DNA from: Prorocentrum cordatum
Lineage: Eukaryota > Sar > Dinophyceae > Prorocentrales > Prorocentraceae
Length of the DNA stretch: 64,000 bases
Direction of reading: 5' to 3'
Assembly: GCA_963575745.1 (NCBI GenBank)
Contig: CAUYUJ010014360.1
Location: 161,772 to 225,771 of the forward strand
The notes below the pieces were generated by a model. That model was not told the DNA's origin, ran no database searches, and worked only from the letters and a program-made list of their open reading frames with translations. How positions within the stretch are numbered: the stretch's first letter is position 1; each line of letters starts with the position of its first letter. The position numbers were made by a program, and so were the translations under genes. This document shows positions 1 to 9,514 of this stretch, in pieces.

Positions 1-623
1 CGCGCCACGCCGCCGTGCTAGCAATACGTAAGCGCGCGTCACCCTCTGGATATACTCGACACAAGACTGCTCTAAGCTGCGGCCTGCGCCCACCATCTTT
101 CGCAGCTTCTTCCGCCGTGTTGTGCGTAGCCGCCTCTCCTGCTCGGCGGACAACGTCCACATTACGGAGGCGTGCAGGGCAGCCGGCGCGACTGTGGCAT
201 TAAGCAGCCTCGTGCGGTCGCGAAAAGGAGCGCGACGAGTCCATAATACCTCCTTTTGGGCACAGGAAGATACCCATCCTGCTGTCATTCTGTGGCCGAG
301 CTCAAGTCCGTGGCAGTCGTCCAGAGAAAGCTTCTGGCCTACATATTCATCGGCTTCACCTTTTTGCAACACGCGCATATCTTTACCACCGCATCTGATG
401 GTAGCCAGTTTGACTTCCGAATCGGTGCGAACAGCGGCCTTGTCCATGTGCAACTTGTGGCCACGTATTTCAAAGCTTCTGTCTCCAAGACCACAATCAC
501 ACGGCCTATGTCTCTTTTGCTCGTGGCCAGAAAGACAGCATCGTCCGCGAAGCGCAAGTTGCTCGAAGCGTAGACCCAGCGTGGCCCGCCCGCGACCAGG
601 GGCCCGAGGATCCGCCGAGCCAA
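1..623 (-). pseudogene. LINE reverse transcriptase, C-terminal part (partial, FADD type)
   Basis: On the minus strand, 623 to about 390 reads LRFADDAVFLATS, the reverse-transcriptase palm motif C (two catalytic Asp), followed by LETEALKYVA as in the region after motif C of LINE enzymes. The frame ends at 339-341, but another frame takes over near 390 and stays open to base 1: it reads GEADEYVGQKLSLDD, then a stretch ending in WTLSAEQERRL and RTTRRKKLRKMVG. Those are the thumb/connection landmarks of RTE/Jockey-like non-LTR elements (YLG, then LR.IVG). So one reading frame is split by a one-base shift near 390 and cut by the window edge. No endonuclease or 5' part is visible upstream (624-1058). 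The family differs from the two other LINEs here, whose motif C is WVDD and IHDV. Remains of an element, not a working gene. Confidence 0.8.
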
Positions 624-1058
624 AAAACTTCACCTCTATCCTCGCCCGTCCTCCCTTTCGTCCTCCTCCTCCCCATCCTCGTCTTCCTCTGCTCTTCCGT
701 CATGTTGCTCCTCCTTACCTTCCTGGCCGCTTCCATGTACTTCTCAGGCCCGTGTGCCCTCTCCCATTTGTCACTCCGTCCTCTTCTTCCTTCCATTGGC
801 TCCTCCCTACCGTCGTCCTCGCCATTCGTCCCTCCCTGGTCTCACTCCTCCCCCTCCTCGTGGCCCTCCACCTCTCCTTCCTGCAGCCCTCTTCCGAATC
901 ATACTCTCTTCCTCCCCACTGTTGCACTGTGCTCGGTGGTGCCCCCCCACCCAGACGTCATCTGCAAGCCCCTGGATCAACGCGTCGAGGCACACTTTCC
1001 CACCAGCCCTGCGGGCAGAGGTTATTGAGGGCGTTTCCTTTTGCAAACCCCTTTGTCG
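624..1058. other. C/T-rich spacer without recognisable feature
   Basis: Mostly pyrimidine-rich on the plus strand (TCCTCC, CCCTCC). The open frames crossing it have no domain and change composition at the satellite border. Nothing else seen. Confidence 0.5.
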
Positions 1059-1958
1059 AAATGCATCGCGGGGACGCATGTAAACCTAGCCACTGGGGCC
1101 TTCGGTGGAGCTCCCTATGGGGCCACGAAGCGTGTGAAGGGTGTGACGACATGAACCGCGGGGAGGCATGTAAACCTTGCCACTGGGGCCTTCGGTGGAG
1201 CTCCCTATCGGGCCACGAAGCGTGTAAAGGGTGTGACGACATGAATCGCGGGGACGCACGTCAACCCTGCCGCTGGGGCCTTCGGTGAAACTCCCTATGG
1301 GGTCACGAACGGTGTGAGGAGTGTGCCGAAATGAGTCGCGGGGACGCATGTAAACCCTGCCACTGGGGTCTTCGGTGGAGCTCCCTATTTGGCCACGAAG
1401 CGTGTAAAGGATGTGACCACATGAATCGCGGAAGCGCATGTAAACCGTGCCACTGGGGCCTTCGGTGGAACTCCCTATGGGGTCACGAACGTTGTGATCA
1501 GTGTGCCGAAATGAATCGCGGGGACGCATGTAAACCCTGCCACTGGGGTCTTCGGTGGAGCTCCCTATGTGGCCACGAAGCGTGTAAAGGGTGTGACCAC
1601 ATGAATCGTGGAAGCGCATGTAAACCGTGCCACTGGGGCCTTCGGTGGAACTCCCTATGGGGTCACGAACGTTGTGATCAGTGTGCCGACATGAATCGGG
1701 GACGCATATAAACCCTGCCACTGGGGCCTTCGGTGAAGCTCCCTATGGGGCCACGAAGCGTGTGAAGGGTGTGCCGAATGAGTCGCGGGGACGCATGTAA
1801 ACCATGCCTTTGGGGCCTTCGGTGGAGCTCCCTACGGTGCCACGAACCGTGTGATGGGTGTGCCGAAATGAGTGCCTGGGACGCATGTGGACGTACCCCC
1901 TGGGGACTTTGGTGGCTCCCTATGGGGCCACGGACCTTGTGAGGGGTGTGCCGAAATG
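1059..1958 (+). repeat. 90-bp satellite array, about 10 units
   Basis: Units of 90 bp containing GCATGTAAACC, then CACTGGGGCCTTCGGTGGA, then CTCCCTATGGGGCCACGAA, and ending in an ATGAATCGCGGGGAC-like box. Two successive 180-bp dimers (about 1336-1515 and 1516-1695) are nearly identical, with the same pair of diverged monomers (GAAGCG.. and GGGACG.. starts), i.e. a higher-order repeat. As 90 is divisible by 3, frames stay open on both strands; the plus-strand reading gives 30-residue units with C-x2-C...H-x3-C-x2-C spacing, but stops and phase changes (about 1288, 1711) argue for satellite DNA. Shorter inverted copies lie at 49.79-50.05 kb. Confidence 0.9.
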
Positions 1959-3008
1959 GTGGACATGCGGAAAGCAGAGGCAGGGAGGAGGGAGGGAGCA
2001 GCGGGAGTGAGTCAGGTGACGCGGGGCGCTCTCTTCAAAACGATAACCCAACACCACAGGATGGGTGGACCGACCGCATGAGCCATGCAGGGAGACGAGT
2101 GTGCAATCATCAGAAATTTGTACTGTTGACCCGCCGTTCGGTAACCTGTAGCGACACGGGGGAGGGGAGGAAGAAGGGGGGAAGGGGAGGGGGGAGGAGA
2201 GAGGCACAGGCAATCAGCTAAAGGGCTCAGTGCTCCCTACGAACAGCACCCACTTCCCCCACTCGACAGGCCGCCAAGCAGGACATAAAGAGGCTCATCT
2301 GGAGCCGACCGGCCTGACTGGCGCGACCGACACGGGCGCGATGGGCGCGACCGGCACCAGCGCGACCGGCGCGCCCGCGACTGGCGCGCCTGCGCGACCA
2401 GCGCCGCCGCCACCGCTGAGAGACCGCCGCGACTGGCACCGGCGCGACCAGCGCGACCAGCCGCGGCGAGCGCAGCTGGCTCGATGGGCGCAGCTGGCGC
2501 ACATGGTGCACTTGGCTCTCGGGCGCCGCTGGCGCAAGGAAGTGCAGCGGATCGGGGGGCGTACACCCACGCTAAGACTTCAAACAATTGTACGCTAACA
2601 CAACGGACTTCACACCAAACATTTGCCCAGGCCTACATGCACGCACACTTCACAAAGAAAAGAAGTTCCAAGAAAGCGCCCAGGGTCTAATTCAGATTCT
2701 TGGTTGTCTTAGACGAAATCTGGAGACCATGAACGCTGCTGCAATTTCTTCAGATGTCTGAGGGATGTGTAGGCGGACGAGGATGATGGTGCAACTCCAA
2801 AGTCCGAAGAGCTGGTGAGGATGAGGATGGTGAGGTCTGGAACCCTGCGTGCCGAACCCTCTGGCAAAGCCACCCCCCCAACGTGTGGCCGAGAAGCCAC
2901 ACGAGCGAGCGACAGACGCCGGGTGCCAGCACCAGAAGAGCGCAACGAAGGAACTCCCTTCCTGCACCTTCAGAGCCGGTGCTCCACGAGTCATCGAAGC
3001 TCCACCGC
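1959..3008. other. Unannotated spacer with short GCGACC-rich repeat
   Basis: From about 2310 to 2400 a degenerate 9-bp period (ACCGGCGCG/ACTGGCGCG) occurs, reading as a Thr-Gly-Ala tripeptide in one frame. G-rich at 2150-2210. No gene supported. Confidence 0.5.
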
Positions 3009-3111
3009 ATTAGAGGAGGAGGATGGGGAGGAGGAGGAGGAGGAGGGGGAGGGGGAGGAGGAGGAGGAGGAGGAGGAGGAGGAGGAGGAGGAGGAGGAGG
3101 AGGAGGAGGAA
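3009..3111 (+). repeat. (GGA)n microsatellite
   Basis: About 100 bp of GAG/GGA with few interruptions. It produces long artificial Glu/Gly/Arg (plus) and Ser/Pro/Leu (minus) frames. Confidence 0.95.
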
Positions 3112-4304
3112 ACTCCACATCCCCGACGAGTTCCAGGGGCGACCAGGACAGATCTCTGGCAGCCTCCGATCCAGTGAGAGCTCGGCCTCCCGCGGGCCCT
3201 GGCTTGTCGGGTGCCCCGGGGGCTCCACCCGCCACCGCAGCAGCTAGAACTTGGCGGCCCCGCTCGGGTCACCGAAGATCGCGCGCGGCGAATGCATCCG
3301 TACAGGCCTCGGAAGAAATTGGCGAACGCTCATGCCGCATTAATCAGCCGATGGCCCCCCCACCCCCAATGCTCAGTGTTTGCGGTGGGCTGAATGAGTT
3401 GCACTTTGACCGCAGTCTCCCCCGCGCGTGCAAACCTTGAATCTTGGGGAGAGGGGGAGATGTCCACTAATCGTTTCCCTCTACCGTATCTGCGCCCTCG
3501 CGGTCTGGATGCCGGGGCGCGATCCCGCAGATCCGCGGTGGCATGGATACGTTCCGGGCGGGGCATCCGCGGAGAAGCGCCCCGTAACCACGTGGTCGCG
3601 GCCCAGGGGGCCGGCCCGTGAGGATGTTGTCCGCCCGCGAGGAGGGGGAGCCGAGAGCGGCGGCGGCCGGGGCGCCTCCAGCGGTCGAATCTGCCCGTCG
3701 GGGCCGCGGCGCCCCCAGTGCAGGCGATACGCCTCCACGTGGGCCTCGGCAAGCGGGCGGCAGGGAGGCGGGCCCAGTCTGGCGGTGCGCACAGGGGGGC
3801 AGGGGGAGGGAGGGAGGCTCCTTCGAAGGCGCCGACCTCGCATCCCTCGACAGGGCACGCGCCTTCCAAGAAGCAGGGTGCTTCTAAGAAGCCTTCATCC
3901 CTCCCCCTACCCCCCCTTGCGCGCCGCCAACCAGTCGCGCGAAGACATCCACATCTGGCTCAACAATCGCTTGCTATAGACCGGATCGAAAATGAGTTGG
4001 GCTGCTCGCAGACGGCATCCCAGCTTCGAAGAGGTCCCGACACATTTTAGAGCAGGTCGAGCCTCGACTTCACAGGGGGCCCTTCTGGCTGTCGGAAAGG
4101 GGGGCAGCCGGCCCGCCATGCAAGCAGGAGCGGAGAAGTAGCACGACGGCGGTCGACAGCTCTGCCGCCCGGGCGCAGGATCGCTGAAGACGAGGTGGGC
4201 GCGGAGGTGGCCTGTCACGTGCTCGCTCTTGGCCACGGTATGGCCGGGTTCATCGGGGGGCAGCTCCCTTACCAAAGGTCCACGACGCCGGGGTCTACGG
4301 GGGC
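3112..4304. other. Spacer with members of two dispersed repeat pairs
   Basis: About 3500-3570 resembles 44190-44265 (both contain GCGGGGCATCCGCG-like text after a TGGATACG motif). About 3795-3925 resembles 37365-37500 (shared CTTCTAAGAAGC palindrome and CCCTCCCCCTACCCCCC). No gene recognised. Confidence 0.45.
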
Positions 4305-4370
4305 ACGCCTCCTCCTCCTCCTCCTCCTCCTCCTCGTTCTCCTCCTCCTCCTTCTCCTCCTCTACCGACG
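4305..4370 (+). repeat. (CTC)n microsatellite
   Basis: About 65 bp of CTC/TCC, with GTTCTC and CTTCTC interruptions. Confidence 0.9.
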
Positions 4371-5034
4371 GTCAGTGGAACGTGCTCGCAGCCGGAATCA
4401 AAGGACGGGGCAGAGCAGAGACAATGGCAAGACAAGTCAGCGACACAAGAACGCACCGAGGAGAACGTGAAGTCGAGACCCGCAACCTCCCTCCTCCTGC
4501 AGCTTCCACCTCCGGCTGGCCGTGCGCTGCGACTCGTCGCAGTCCTGTGCGGCCGCGCGCCTGTTTGGGAACCCGCTCCGGGCGCGCATGCCGACCTGGC
4601 GCTGCGGGAGGCGGGGTCGAGGAAGGCTCGCAGCTCCTCGCGAGCCCCAGGAGTTGCCCGCCTGGCCCTCCAGGTCCCAGGAGGGGGGGGGGGGCACCCA
4701 GCGAGGGGCTCGAGCCTCCGCGCGGCCTGCAGAGATGGAGAGCCGAGGCTGCAAGCGACCTCGGACTGCAGGCAAGCCCCCCTTCCAGCGACGGAGGGAA
4801 CGCGGCAATGCGACTGGCGCTCCGCCCTGCCCGCGCGCTAGGCACGGGGCCTCGTCCTCCGCGCGATCGACCTCCACGGTGCCGGCAACGAAAAGGGAGC
4901 GAGGGTCCTCGTCCTGGGCCACCGCTCTGTCGTCCACTGCCGCGGGGGAGCTCCCCCTCCCCGGTCCGCGCCGCGCGCTGCGATGCTCTCTCGCTTGTCC
5001 GCACGTCCGCCCTGCCCGCCACTCCTGCCTACCC
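4371..5034. other. GC-rich spacer, nothing recognised
   Basis: No recognisable domain in any frame. A 10-G run lies near 4683. The long frame crossing it is open only because flanking CTC tracts contain no stops. Confidence 0.4.
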
Positions 5035-5160
5035 TCCTCCTCTTCCTCCTCCTCCTCCTCCTCCTCCTCCTCCTCCTCCTCCCCCTCCTCCTCCTCCTCC
5101 TCCTCCTCCTCCTCCCCCTCCTCCTCCTCCTCCTCCTCCTCCTCCTCCTCCTCCTCTGCC
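5035..5160 (+). repeat. (CTC)n microsatellite
   Basis: About 125 bp of TCC with a few CCCC interruptions. With the GAG tract at 5396-5553 it forms complementary arms 240 bp apart. Confidence 0.95.
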
Positions 5161-5395
5161 TCCCCCGTGCTTCCTCTGTCTGCCTCCTCACCCCCCCCCG
5201 CGCCCCTCATGCCTCCCGCCGCATCCGTTTAGTGCCTCAGTTCGCCTGGGAAGCGCCCCTCAGTCGCTCCAGCGCTGCTTGAGTCAAGCGGCCGCAGGCC
5301 CCCCCCCAGAGAAAGCATGTCTCCGCCTCCGCCCTCTTCGCTTCCCCTTGGCCCCTCACGTGGACCTCAGCACCACGCCCTGCTGCCCCGACGAC

Positions 5396-5553
5396 GAGGA
5401 GAGGAGGAGGAGGAGGAGGAGGAGGAGGAGGAGGAGGAGGAGGAGGAGGAGGAGGAGGAGGAGGAGGAGGAGAGGAGGAGGGAGAGGAGGAGGAGGAAGG
5501 AGGAGGAGGGGGAGGAGGAGAGAGGAGGAGGAGGAGGAGGAGGAGGAGGATAA
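5396..5553 (+). repeat. (GAG)n microsatellite
   Basis: Almost uninterrupted purine strand of GAG/AGG, complementary to the tracts at 5035-5160 and 5858-6267. Confidence 0.95.
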
Positions 5554-5857
5554 TGTGAGCGGGCGGACGGCGGGCGCGCCCCTGGCGCCGGGACGAGGCA
5601 CATACCCCCCCCCAGCGCGAGGTGGAGCGACCATACCGGGGCAGATTGCAGCAGGAGTCCGCCGAGTGCGTCTTGCTTGTCAGCGGCGTGCTGGGCACCG
5701 TCACCCCGTGGTTGGCCCACAACGGAGGACGCCCACTTATGCCCACGCGCGCCCCGTGGGTGGCCGACGGGGGGGGGGGGACGGAGCAGCTGGCACCGAG
5801 GGTCTGGACGGCAGGAACCCACCGTCGCTAATTGCTAGCCTGAACATATTGTCTGCC

Positions 5858-6267
5858 GAACCTCCTCCTCCCTCTCCTCCTCCTCCTCCTCCTGCTCCTC
5901 CTCCTGCTCCTCTCCTCCTCCTCTTCCTCTCTCTCCTCCTCCTCCTCCTCCCTCCTCCTCCTCCTCCTCCTCCTCCTCCTCCCTCCTCCTCCTCCTCCTC
6001 CCCTCCTCCTCCTCCTCCTCCTCCTCCTCCTCCTCTCCTCCTCCTCCTCCTCTCCTCCTCCTCCTCCTCCTCCCCTCCTCCTCCTCCTCCTCCTCCTCCT
6101 CCTCCTCCTCCTCCTCCTCCTCCTCCTCCTCCTCCTCCTCCTCCTCCTCCTCCTCCTCCTCCTCCTCCTCCTCCTCCTCCCCTCCTCCTCATCCTCCTCC
6201 TCTTCCTCCTCCTCCTCCTCTTCCTCCTCCTCCTCCTCCTCCTCCTCTTCCTCCTCCTCCTCCTCCT
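5858..6267 (+). repeat. (CTC)n microsatellite, about 410 bp
   Basis: Long pyrimidine strand of TCC with CTT and CTG variants; the purest part is about 6075-6180. It abuts the left terminal inverted repeat of the next element. Confidence 0.95.
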
Positions 6268-6776
6268 CCTACGGTCAAGGGGTTTTGTTTAGCGTGTATC
6301 GTAGCCCTGCCGGACCCGGGTTGTCAGAAACACGCTAAACGAATTCAGCGAGCCAGATACACGCTAAACGCACCACTGATAACCACCAGGGGAGGTACAC
6401 GCTAAACGCTGGGGCCAGTTTAGCGTGTACCCCTTCCCCCCGTCCATGCGTGTGCCCCTCCCAGCCACTGCCCTCCCACGCCCCTCATCTACTTGGAGGC
6501 TGCTCTGGCTTCTCGGCCCATCCCACCACCTTACCTTTGTCGTCCTGGGCCTCTTACCTTTGTCGTCCTGGGCCTCGCTGGAAACCCGGCGAGGCACAGA
6601 GGTACACGCTAAACGAAACCGACGAGCATTCGTAGGTACACGCTAAACGAACCGACGAGCATTCGTAGGTACACGCTAAACAGCGAGCTAAAAGGTACAC
6701 GCTAAACGCCGGACTCGTTTAGCGCGTATCCACCGACCCTCAGGATACACGCTAAACGAAACCCCCTGACCGTAGG
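6268..6776. mobile_element. 509-bp TIR element with eleven copies of a 14-bp motif
   Basis: The ends are inverted repeats of about 33 bp (6268-6300 and 6744-6776, starting CCTACGGTCA, few mismatches). Inside are eleven copies of GTACACGCTAAACG or a close variant, in both orientations: about 6287 (-), 6329 (+), 6356 (+), 6394 (+), 6418 (-), 6601 (+), 6635 (+), 6668 (+), 6694 (+), 6717 (-), 6743 (+). The outermost copies are part of the terminal repeats. Between 6601 and 6668 they sit in a 33-34-bp tandem. Repeated (sub)terminal motifs suggest transposase-binding sites of a non-autonomous DNA transposon; no transposase frame is present. No clear target-site duplication: the left end abuts (CTC)n. 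Confidence 0.75.
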
Positions 6777-6851
6777 CGTCAGGACCATGGGCCCGAGTAC
6801 TTCGGCGCCCGTTTAAGTCCCGACCCCAGCGCCACAAGCTGGCGCGACGCC

Positions 6852-7814
6852 ATGGGAGCGCCCTGGCTGGCCAAGCTCATCAGCGGCGGCATGTTGCTCA
6901 CCTTCCTGAAGTCCCACGGCCCCCCGACCCGGAACACCCTGGTGGAGGCCGACCTGGGCGAGATCAACATCCAGCTGAAGGAGCAGGCCAAGGCCAAGGG
7001 CGTTAAGGCCATCTTCCCGATGCAGGGCAACTTCGAGGACAAGCAGAAGGAGTTCGAGAGCATCGTCAAACCGATCCTGGTGAAGGATGGCGCCAATCAA
7101 ATCGACAAGGTGGTGCAGACCAGCTCCGAGGACATGCAGAAGAAGCTCGAGAGCATCGTCAACACGATCGTGATGAAGGCCGATGGCAAGGAACCGATCC
7201 TGGTGAAGGGTGGTGGCAGCCAAATTGACAAGGCGGTGCAGACCAGCTCCGAGGACAAGCAGATGGAATTCGAGAGCATCGTCAAACCGATCGTGACGAA
7301 GGACGGGGGCAAGGAGACCGAGACGGCGGTGCAGGCCAGCTCCGAGGACCAGCAGAAGGAGTTCGAGAGCATCGTCAACCCGATCATGATGAAGATGAAG
7401 ACGGCGATGCAGGCCAACTCCGTAGACAAGCAGATGGAGTTCGAGGGCATCGTCAAACCGATCGTGACGAAGGACGGGGGCAAGGAGATCGAGACGGCGG
7501 TGCAGGCCAGCTCCGAGGACCAGCAGAAGGAGTTCGAGAGCATCGTCAACCCGATCATGATGGAGATCGAGACGGCGATGCGGGTCAGCTCCGTGGACAA
7601 GCAGAAGGAGCTTGAGAGCATCGTCAACCCGACCCTGATGAAGGTGGGCGTGCAGTCCCACGTTCGCTCTCTTGTCCAAGACATGGATCGAGGTGTCGGA
7701 GTCGTCCTCGTGCGGCGTCGCGACGCAGCTGCACGATCCGAAGACTATGTTCAAGGGACACCGCGTGAGCTCCCTTGTGCTCGCGCTCGAGATGTAGGAA
7801 ACGAGGAAGCATGA
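6852..7814 (+). CDS. Repeat-containing protein of unknown function (320 aa)
   Basis: I do not recognise this family. The frame has strong coding character: third positions are mostly G/C (AAG, GAG, ATC, GTG), as expected for a dinoflagellate gene. Residues 1-61 are unique (LAKLISGGMLLTFLK at 7-21 is mildly hydrophobic, too short for a convincing signal or membrane segment). From residue 62 seven units follow, each beginning like EDKQKEFESIVKPI and ending like IDKAVQTSS; lengths are 31, 41, 31, 26, 31, 26 and a partial unit, so the last 31+26 pair looks like a recent 171-bp duplication. Units are charged and probably helical. The tail after about residue 265 has a different composition and may be beyond the original stop through a frameshift. 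The ATG at 6852 is the first in the open frame. The TIR element ends 75 bp upstream. No introns needed. Confidence 0.6.
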   Translation: MGAPWLAKLISGGMLLTFLKSHGPPTRNTLVEADLGEINIQLKEQAKAKGVKAIFPMQGNFEDKQKEFESIVKPILVKDGANQIDKVVQTSSEDMQKKLESIVNTIVMKADGKEPILVKGGGSQIDKAVQTSSEDKQMEFESIVKPIVTKDGGKETETAVQASSEDQQKEFESIVNPIMMKMKTAMQANSVDKQMEFEGIVKPIVTKDGGKEIETAVQASSEDQQKEFESIVNPIMMEIETAMRVSSVDKQKELESIVNPTLMKVGVQSHVRSLVQDMDRGVGVVLVRRRDAAARSEDYVQGTPRELPCARARDVGNEEA

Positions 7815-7924
7815 AAAGGGCCCCCTGGAGGGTCGGCCGATCCCGTGCTCCCTTGTGCTCGCGCTCGAGATGTGAGAAACGATGGGGCACTAAGGGCCCC
7901 CTGGAGGGTCGCCGGATCCTCGTT
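7769..7924 (+). repeat. 78-bp tandem duplication
   Basis: Two units, 7769-7846 and 7847-7924, each starting GCTCCCTTGTGCTCGCGCTC and including GGGCCCCCTGGAGGGTCG. The first unit overlaps the end of the 6852-7814 frame, supporting the idea that the original stop lay further upstream. Confidence 0.85.
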
Positions 7925-8744
7925 TGCTGAATTGTGTGATCGTTTACGGTAGGGGTCTGCGTCCCTGCCGTAATCAGGCCAAAGGGCCCCGAGCAGGCCA
8001 CCCAACGGGTGCCCGTCTACAGCGGGCCCAACGCGGCACCGTCGGGGGACGGGGCAACCCCAAGTTTCTTTGGGCTTGTGCCGATGCGCGATGGCCCCAG
8101 TTCCCCAGACTATGTGGGCTGGGTGCACCTGGAGGCCATTACGGCCGAGGCTGTCGCAGAAGTGCTCGTGCCGCACCCAACGGTCGTCGACCTATGTGGA
8201 AGATCTGGAAGATCCTCTTCCTCCTCCTCCTCCTCCGTCTCATCTTCGCTTCTTTTTCGACGGAGTCCGCAAGCTCACTGAATTTCTCTCGAGCTGCCCT
8301 TGCGCCGCATCGAGCACCAGAATAAGATGGGCGGCACACGAGACAAAAGGCGCAGGGGATCCTCTGAATACTCACATCGCCGTTCTCAATCGATCCGCAC
8401 TCAACTGCGTTGTTTCAGGCCGATCATACCTTTCGTTGTTTCTTCATTTTTCATCACGGGCATCAGTCAGTGCGAATCAAATGCGCACCTGCCTAGTCAC
8501 CATCGTCGTACAATATGACCAAAGCCGTGCCCCCCCCATGCTGCGACCCCACCAATTACGTTAAACGTACTCTTGCTGAGTGCGCCCTTCTACTTTTCAT
8601 GTGCGTGCCACTATTGCTGTTCTGTCACTGTTTTCTACCGCCGGAGTAGATAGGTCGTTCAATTTGGATCCTCTTCTGCCTACGTTTGGCTCGAATGCCT
8701 GCCACTCAAAATCGCATCTTTGGTACCGTAATTGCCGTTAACAT
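7925..8744. other. Spacer, nothing recognised
   Basis: Moderate GC, a short CTC tract near 8218-8235, scattered short frames without domains. Confidence 0.4.
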
Positions 8745-9080
8745 CCTGGTCATCGCTCTCCAATCTGCTCCCCCTGGGGGAACCAGGTGTTCTCCAGGAG
8801 CACCCGCCATCTGCTCCCAATCCCCTATACCACTGCCGTGCCAGAAAATCATTGCGGGTCCTTTGGGGGCTCGCCGAGCCCACGACCTCCTCCCCGCTCC
8901 TTTCGGGGGGAACCAAAGGGGGGGACAGCAAAGGGTAGGGTACAGAGTCAGCTCACGTAGCTGATGTTCCCAGCGCCTCCCGGCGGCGCCGGGAGGCGCC
9001 CATGTATACCGAGGAGTGGGCCCGGCGGCGGGGCCGAAACCAGCTGCATGGCATGCAGCAGATTTCGTACCCCCCCCCTT
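8745..9080 (+). repeat. Dispersed repeat family I, copy 1
   Basis: Resembles 38885-39165 over several hundred bases: GGGGGAACCA/GAGCGAAAGGGGGGG-like text, then a TAGCTCACG box, then the palindrome CCCGGCGGCGCCGGG (about 8985), then GGCGGGGCCGAAACCAGCTG. Non-coding. Confidence 0.6.
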
Positions 9081-9098
9081 TCCCTATCCCCCCCTTGT

Positions 9099-9318
9099 TT
9101 GAGCAGGGGCCGACCGTCCCGGCCTTCCTATTGTCCTACCACGAAATGTTCTTAGAACCCAGCAATGTTCTAATAACAAAAACAAGGATCTTAGAACATG
9201 AACCCGATGTGTTAAACCAAAACAGTCTCAATCAGAAATGTACTAAGAACATGTCGTGCAAACCACGAAAGGTTCTCTGAACATTCTTTGGTGGGGCTAT
9301 CAGCGAGCCAGGACGCTT
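9099..9318 (+). mobile_element. MITE-B copy 1, split by the LINE
   Basis: Left terminus TTGAGCAGG, then GTCCCGGC, then TCCTACCACGAAATGTTCT; right part contains GAACATTCTTTGGTG and GCGAGCCAGGACGCTT. The remaining terminal bases (CGTCACTGCTGGA) lie at about 15667-15681, after the LINE. Alignment to copies 2 and 3 (42664-42884, 43081-43313) shows the interruption precisely. The centre repeats palindromic GTTCTTAGAAC-like boxes. Confidence 0.85.
9302..9318 (+). repeat. 5' target-site duplication of the LINE
   Basis: AGCGAGCCAGGACGCTT, identical to 15650-15666. A single copy is present at the same place in MITE-B copies 2 and 3 (one difference in each). Confidence 0.95.
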
Positions 9319-9325
9319 TTTTTTT

Positions 9326-9347
9326 TCCGTAGCCATTTTGGCTCAAG
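9326..9347 (+). other. Exact dinoflagellate spliced-leader sequence
   Basis: All 22 positions match the DinoSL consensus DCCGTAGCC...GGCTCAAG, with T at the variable first position. It is the mRNA 5' end of trans-spliced dinoflagellate messages and is here fixed in DNA as the first LINE bases. It is not an SL RNA gene: no GT donor or Sm-site context follows. Confidence 0.95.
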
Positions 9348-9368
9348 TCCGGAGTCATTGGGCTCAGG
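9348..9368 (+). other. Possible second, degraded SL copy in tandem
   Basis: Directly after the first SL. TCCGGAGTCATT then GGGCTCAGG aligns to the SL with about 17 of 22 positions matching and one base missing. Tandem relict SLs are expected when a retroposed SL-bearing gene is transcribed and trans-spliced again. Confidence 0.5.
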
Positions 9369-9514
9369 ACCTGACCATACTGGCGTGGGGGAAGTCAGCG
9401 GCCCCCAACAGTGACACCTCACGGCCAGGCCAGGTGAGGACATTTAGGCGCGAGTTTTGTGCCAGCGATCACGACTTCTTTTCGGCATCGTCACATACAC
9501 GGCGCCCGCGAGCT

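Noticed and set aside
122-1288. 388-codon plus-strand frame
   Set aside because: Antisense to the LINE RT remains, then C/T-rich spacer, then satellite; three unrelated parts.
1059-1958. CRISPR-like array
   Set aside because: Units are contiguous 90-mers with no unique spacers; eukaryotic satellite.
4229-6292. 687-codon plus-strand open frame
   Set aside because: Open only because CTC/GAG triplet tracts contain no stops; polyPro/Ser/Leu with no domain and no steady codon bias.
9326-9347. SL RNA gene
   Set aside because: The SL is followed by LINE sequence, not by a GT donor and SL RNA intron.
9338-9514. Start of LINE ORF1 inside the spliced leader
   Set aside because: The codon there is TTG within the SL; the first ATG in frame is 9515, directly before MADEQYRRQP.
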